A DNA stretch of 64,000 nt, from positions 3,056,144 through 3,120,143 of the forward strand of contig NC_008260.1 in NCBI RefSeq assembly GCF_000009365.1, read 5' to 3'. Each line of letters starts with the position of its first letter. The first letter of the stretch is position 1. Below the pieces are notes generated by a model. That model did no database searches. It was not told where the DNA came from and was given only the letters and a program-made list of their open reading frames with translations. This document shows, one piece after another, positions 61,164-64,000 of this stretch. Origin of the DNA: Alcanivorax borkumensis SK2. Its GTDB lineage: Bacteria; Pseudomonadota; Gammaproteobacteria; Pseudomonadales; Alcanivoracaceae. The position numbers and the translations under genes are program-made.

Positions 61164-62912
61164 TCAGGCACTATTCTCAATATTACGGGTAATAATCCAC
61201 TGCTGAGCAATAGACAAGATGTTGTTGGTTAGCCAATACAGTACCAACCCAGCCGGGAACCAGAGCATGAACACCGCAAAAATCATTGGCATCCACTTCA
61301 TCACCTGCGCTTGAGTCGGGTCTGCCGGCGTCGGGTTTAGGCGGGTTTGCAAGAACATGGAGGCGCCCATCAGGATTGGCAGTACGAAGTACGGATCCAT
61401 CACAGACAGGTCATTAATCCACAAGAAGAACGGCGCCTGACGCAGCTCCACCGATTCCAGCAGCACATAATATAGGGCGATAAACACGGGCATTTGCACA
61501 AGCATTGGCAAACAGCCGCCCAGCGGGTTGATCTTTTCCCGCTTGAACAGATTCATGGTTTCCATCTGCTGCTTTTGTTTATCGTTCTTATTCTGCTCCT
61601 TGATGCGCTGCATTTCCGGCGCAACCTTGCGCATTTTGGCCATGGAGCGATAGCTGGTGGCGCTGAGCTTAAAGAAGATAGCCTTGATGATTAAGGTCAA
61701 CAAGATGATCGCCACACCCCAGTTACCCACACCGCCACCGATATCGATATCCATACCGAATACGGACACTTCTCCGCTTTGCAAGAACACCAACAAGGCA
61801 AAGATAGGCTGGGAGATAAACCACAACCAGCCATAGTCCACAGTCATGTTCAGCCCAGGACTGATGGCTTCCAGGTTATCTTGCTGCTTGGGCCCAGCAT
61901 AGAACTCGGAGTACAACACCGATTCTTCACCCGGCTGTATGGTGGTATTAGGCGACACAAACCGCAGCAGGTACTGATCGCGAGACTTCAGGTAAACGCT
62001 GGAGTAATGGTTCTTTTGTTTGGCGTCAGGTATCCAGGCAGATACAAAGTAATGCTGCACCATGGCCAGCCAGCCGCCTTCCACGGTCTGGTCTAGCTTG
62101 ACGTCGTCTTCGCTCATGTCGTCAAACGTGAGCTTGTTATACGGCTTGTCAGCACTCCAGTACGCAGCTCCAAGGTAGGTAGGCATGGGGGCAAACCCCG
62201 CTTTGGAGAGACCCGGGTCATCACGCCCATCGCGCTTGATCTGTCCGTACAAGGCGCCGGTCCAAGGGGTGCTGCCGTTATTGCGCACGATGTGGCTAAC
62301 ACGAATCAGATAGCTGCCTTTCTCGAAAGTATAACGTTTGATGATTTCTGCGCCGCTGTCCTGAGTAAGTGTCAGGTCAACGTTAAGTTCGTTATCCCCT
62401 TCAGCAAGTCGATAGCTTTGCTGGGCGCTATTCCAGTGCGGGCGGCCTTTGCTGGAGTCGGTGCCATTCTTGCCTACTAGCCCGCTCTGAGCCACATAAG
62501 TGCCATTGCTATTCTGATCCATCAACACAAAAGGTTGATCAGGGGTATCTACATGCTTGGGATAATCGGGCAATGCCAGGCGAACGATATCGCCCCCCAC
62601 AGGATTGATTTCCACACGAAGAACATCCGTATTGACTTCAATACGCTGAGAAGAGGGTGTGGGTTGGGCAATATCTGCAGGTGAAACCGATGGCAGATCA
62701 TTGTCGGACTGAGCCGAAGGAATGCTGTTGTCGGTTTGCGACTGTACCGAAGGCAAATCAGCACTATCTGAGGATGAAGAGTTTCCCTGTTCTGCCACCT
62801 GTTCAACAGGGACAGGGCTTGCAGTGTTTGCGTAATCTCGCTGCCAAGCCTGAATCATCAGGTATGAAACAACGGCAATGCCGGTAATAACTAAGGCGCG
62901 CTGGATTTCCAT
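61164..62912 (-). CDS. yidC: Membrane protein insertase YidC
   Basis: 582 residues. N-terminal anchor (RALVITGIAVVSYLMIQAW), a roughly 320-residue periplasmic domain with a Ser/Gln/Asp-rich linker (about 40-90), and the conserved C-terminal insertase core (FKLSATSYRSMAKMRKVAPEM, NPLGGCLPMLVQMPVFIALYYVL). ATG at 62912 with TAGGAGG-like sequence region upstream is preferred over an in-frame start at 62987 that would overlap rnpA. No yidD separates it from rnpA. Confidence 0.95.
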   Translation of the reverse strand: MEIQRALVITGIAVVSYLMIQAWQRDYANTASPVPVEQVAEQGNSSSSDSADLPSVQSQTDNSIPSAQSDNDLPSVSPADIAQPTPSSQRIEVNTDVLRVEINPVGGDIVRLALPDYPKHVDTPDQPFVLMDQNSNGTYVAQSGLVGKNGTDSSKGRPHWNSAQQSYRLAEGDNELNVDLTLTQDSGAEIIKRYTFEKGSYLIRVSHIVRNNGSTPWTGALYGQIKRDGRDDPGLSKAGFAPMPTYLGAAYWSADKPYNKLTFDDMSEDDVKLDQTVEGGWLAMVQHYFVSAWIPDAKQKNHYSSVYLKSRDQYLLRFVSPNTTIQPGEESVLYSEFYAGPKQQDNLEAISPGLNMTVDYGWLWFISQPIFALLVFLQSGEVSVFGMDIDIGGGVGNWGVAIILLTLIIKAIFFKLSATSYRSMAKMRKVAPEMQRIKEQNKNDKQKQQMETMNLFKREKINPLGGCLPMLVQMPVFIALYYVLLESVELRQAPFFLWINDLSVMDPYFVLPILMGASMFLQTRLNPTPADPTQAQVMKWMPMIFAVFMLWFPAGLVLYWLTNNILSIAQQWIITRNIENSA

Positions 62913-62952
62913 AGGAGGCTTATCTGTGGCATGAAAAACGGGCCGCAGTTTC

Positions 62953-63318
62953 TCAAGCTTGCCGGCACTTAGCAAGCAGCTTGTCAAATAGCCGAGTAAT
63001 ATCGAGGGTCACTTGGTTTGGATTCGGGTTTTCAATCCGACCACGAACCAGAAGAATAATGTCCAAACCGGCCAATTCCTGCTGTCGGCAGCGGAACTGT
63101 TCGCGTACTCGTCGTTTGATTCTCGCACGATCTACGGCGCGTTTGACGCGTTTTCGGCCTATTACCAAACCTAGTCTAGGATGCGGTTGGGAATTTCGGG
63201 TTACCAATAGCAAATAGCCACCTAAACCAACCTTCCACTCGGGTTGGTCAAAGACGGTTTGATATTGGGGCCCAGTAAGCAGGCGATGTTGGCGGGTAAA
63301 GGCCTGTGAGATTGGCAC
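62953..63318 (-). CDS. rnpA: Ribonuclease P protein component
   Basis: 121 residues binding the RNase P RNA. The RNR motif is RKRVKRAVDRARIKRRVREQF, and RLLTGPQYQTVF near the N-terminus fits. 38 bases after rpmH. Confidence 0.96.
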   Translation of the reverse strand: MPISQAFTRQHRLLTGPQYQTVFDQPEWKVGLGGYLLLVTRNSQPHPRLGLVIGRKRVKRAVDRARIKRRVREQFRCRQQELAGLDIILLVRGRIENPNPNQVTLDITRLFDKLLAKCRQA

Positions 63319-63356
63319 TGTTACCTCAGCCAGGAAAGCAAGGTGAAACGGTTGGC

Positions 63357-63491
63357 TTATGCAGCCAACCGTTTACGGCCCTTGGCACGACGAGCGGCCA
63401 AGATTTTACGGCCATTTTTTGTGGCCATACGAGCACGAAAACCGTGAGCACGTTTGCGCTTAAGTACGCTTGGCTGGAATGTGCGTTTCAT
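63357..63491 (-). CDS. rpmH: Ribosomal protein L34
   Basis: 44 residues beginning [20 protein letters not shown] and ending KGRKRLAA, the invariant L34 pattern. Too short for the usual length cut-off. The rpmH-rnpA-yidC order adjoining the origin is standard. Confidence 0.97.
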
Positions 63492-63589
63492 GGCGTCTTC
63501 CCCATGGATTAGACAGCGATTAGAAGGGCGGCAAGTCTAGGGAACCAATGGGGCTGTGTCAACGTGCTTTTTTTCCTGCTCTTTGGAAG

Positions 63590-64000
63590 AAAAGAAATGG
63601 CTGTTAATAGATTTTATATATTTAAGTATTTATTGATTGTAGTAGTAATTATAGGCTTCGGCGTTTTCTGTGTGTAAGTGCTATATATTTATATTAATCA
63701 ATATGTTGCGGTTTTTATAACTTGCGTATTAACCCGTTAGAGCTATGGGGGGAGTGTGTGGATGAGTTGTCATTAAATGTGGATATAAGTTGTTCGTGTA
63801 GTTATCCACCGGGTTGCACTGTGCTTCGCTAACAGGGTTGTAAGCCTAGTTATCCACAGGGGGGCGTTGTTAAAAAAAAGCCCTGTATCCTGTGGATAGG
63901 TGGGTGTCTGTAGGGGTAGAATGTTCGATTAGATTGGCCTTTGTGTCCTAGTAAAGGGCCCTTATGGCGAGTAATACATTGGATAACACAAGGCGGGTGC
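63590..64000. other. Probable replication origin (oriC) region
   Basis: Between rpmH and the expected dnaA. An AT-rich stretch (about 63594-63720) is a candidate unwinding element. DnaA boxes: TTATCCACA exact at 63850-63858; near matches TTATCCACC at 63802-63810, TGTGGATAT at 63778-63786, TGTGGATGA at 63757-63765 and TGTGGATAG at 63891-63899 (reverse orientation for the last three). No gene is seen. Gene order and box cluster are the evidence; function is inferred. Confidence 0.8.

Overview
The window is almost certainly from a hydrocarbon-degrading marine gammaproteobacterium of the genus Alcanivorax, very probably A. borkumensis or a near relative. Basis: an alkS-alkB1-alkG-alkH-alkJ alkane-oxidation cluster, an AtfA-type wax ester synthase, an AlkK-like acyl-CoA synthetase and moderate GC. 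The right end is the replication-origin region: rnpA-rpmH are followed by AT-rich DNA with DnaA-box-like sequences, so dnaA is expected just beyond the window.

Layout. 1-4.1 kb: a cut-off periplasmic LigE-type DNA ligase, a periplasmic MsrAB, a DUF808 membrane protein and an NhaC-like Na+/H+ antiporter. 4.2-12.1 kb: divergent alkS and alkB1GHJ; AlkB1 hydroxylates terminal alkanes with electrons from the two-domain rubredoxin AlkG, and AlkJ and AlkH oxidise the alcohol and aldehyde. 12.1-17.0 kb: an accessory segment that I read as a decayed chromosomal integron. It holds five promoterless-looking genes, all on the minus strand, separated by attC-like sites whose core sites contain the stop codons. 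At the head of the array a divergent stub encodes what looks like the first residues of an integron integrase, followed out of frame by what looks like its C-terminus. The cassette genes are SUKH, MltR/HEPN-like, SIR2-like, Thg1-like (3'-5' tRNA polymerase family) and a HEPN-like unknown. 

17.0-23.1 kb: a complete minus-strand urease operon ureD-A-B-C-E-(hupE/ureJ)-F-G with a nickel-permease-like gene inside. 23.3-26.6 kb: glmS and glmU (UDP-GlcNAc synthesis). 26.7-33.8 kb: the atpIBEFHAGDC operon. 34.2-38.5 kb: parB, parA, rsmG and mnmG. 38.9-44.2 kb: a K+/H+-antiporter-like gene, an acyl-CoA dehydrogenase and an unknown lipoprotein. 44.5-49.3 kb: aceA (glyoxylate shunt), wax ester synthase/DGAT, a hexose-6-phosphate epimerase and a cold-shock gene. 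49.5-54.5 kb: a YgjP-like metalloprotein and an RND efflux pump with its adaptor. 54.8-59.5 kb: AlkK-like ligase, fumC, and a TetR regulator divergent from an AhpD-like gene with two palindromic operators between them. 59.7-63.5 kb: mnmE, yidC, rnpA, rpmH (no yidD), then the oriC-like region.

How it fits together: alkanes are oxidised by AlkB1GHJ, activated by the acyl-CoA ligase, enter beta-oxidation (acyl-CoA dehydrogenase), and the acetyl-CoA is saved by isocitrate lyase or the acyl-CoA stored as wax ester by AtfA. All of these lie close to the origin. The integron-like segment interrupts this core landscape between alkJ and urease and is the region most worth following up.
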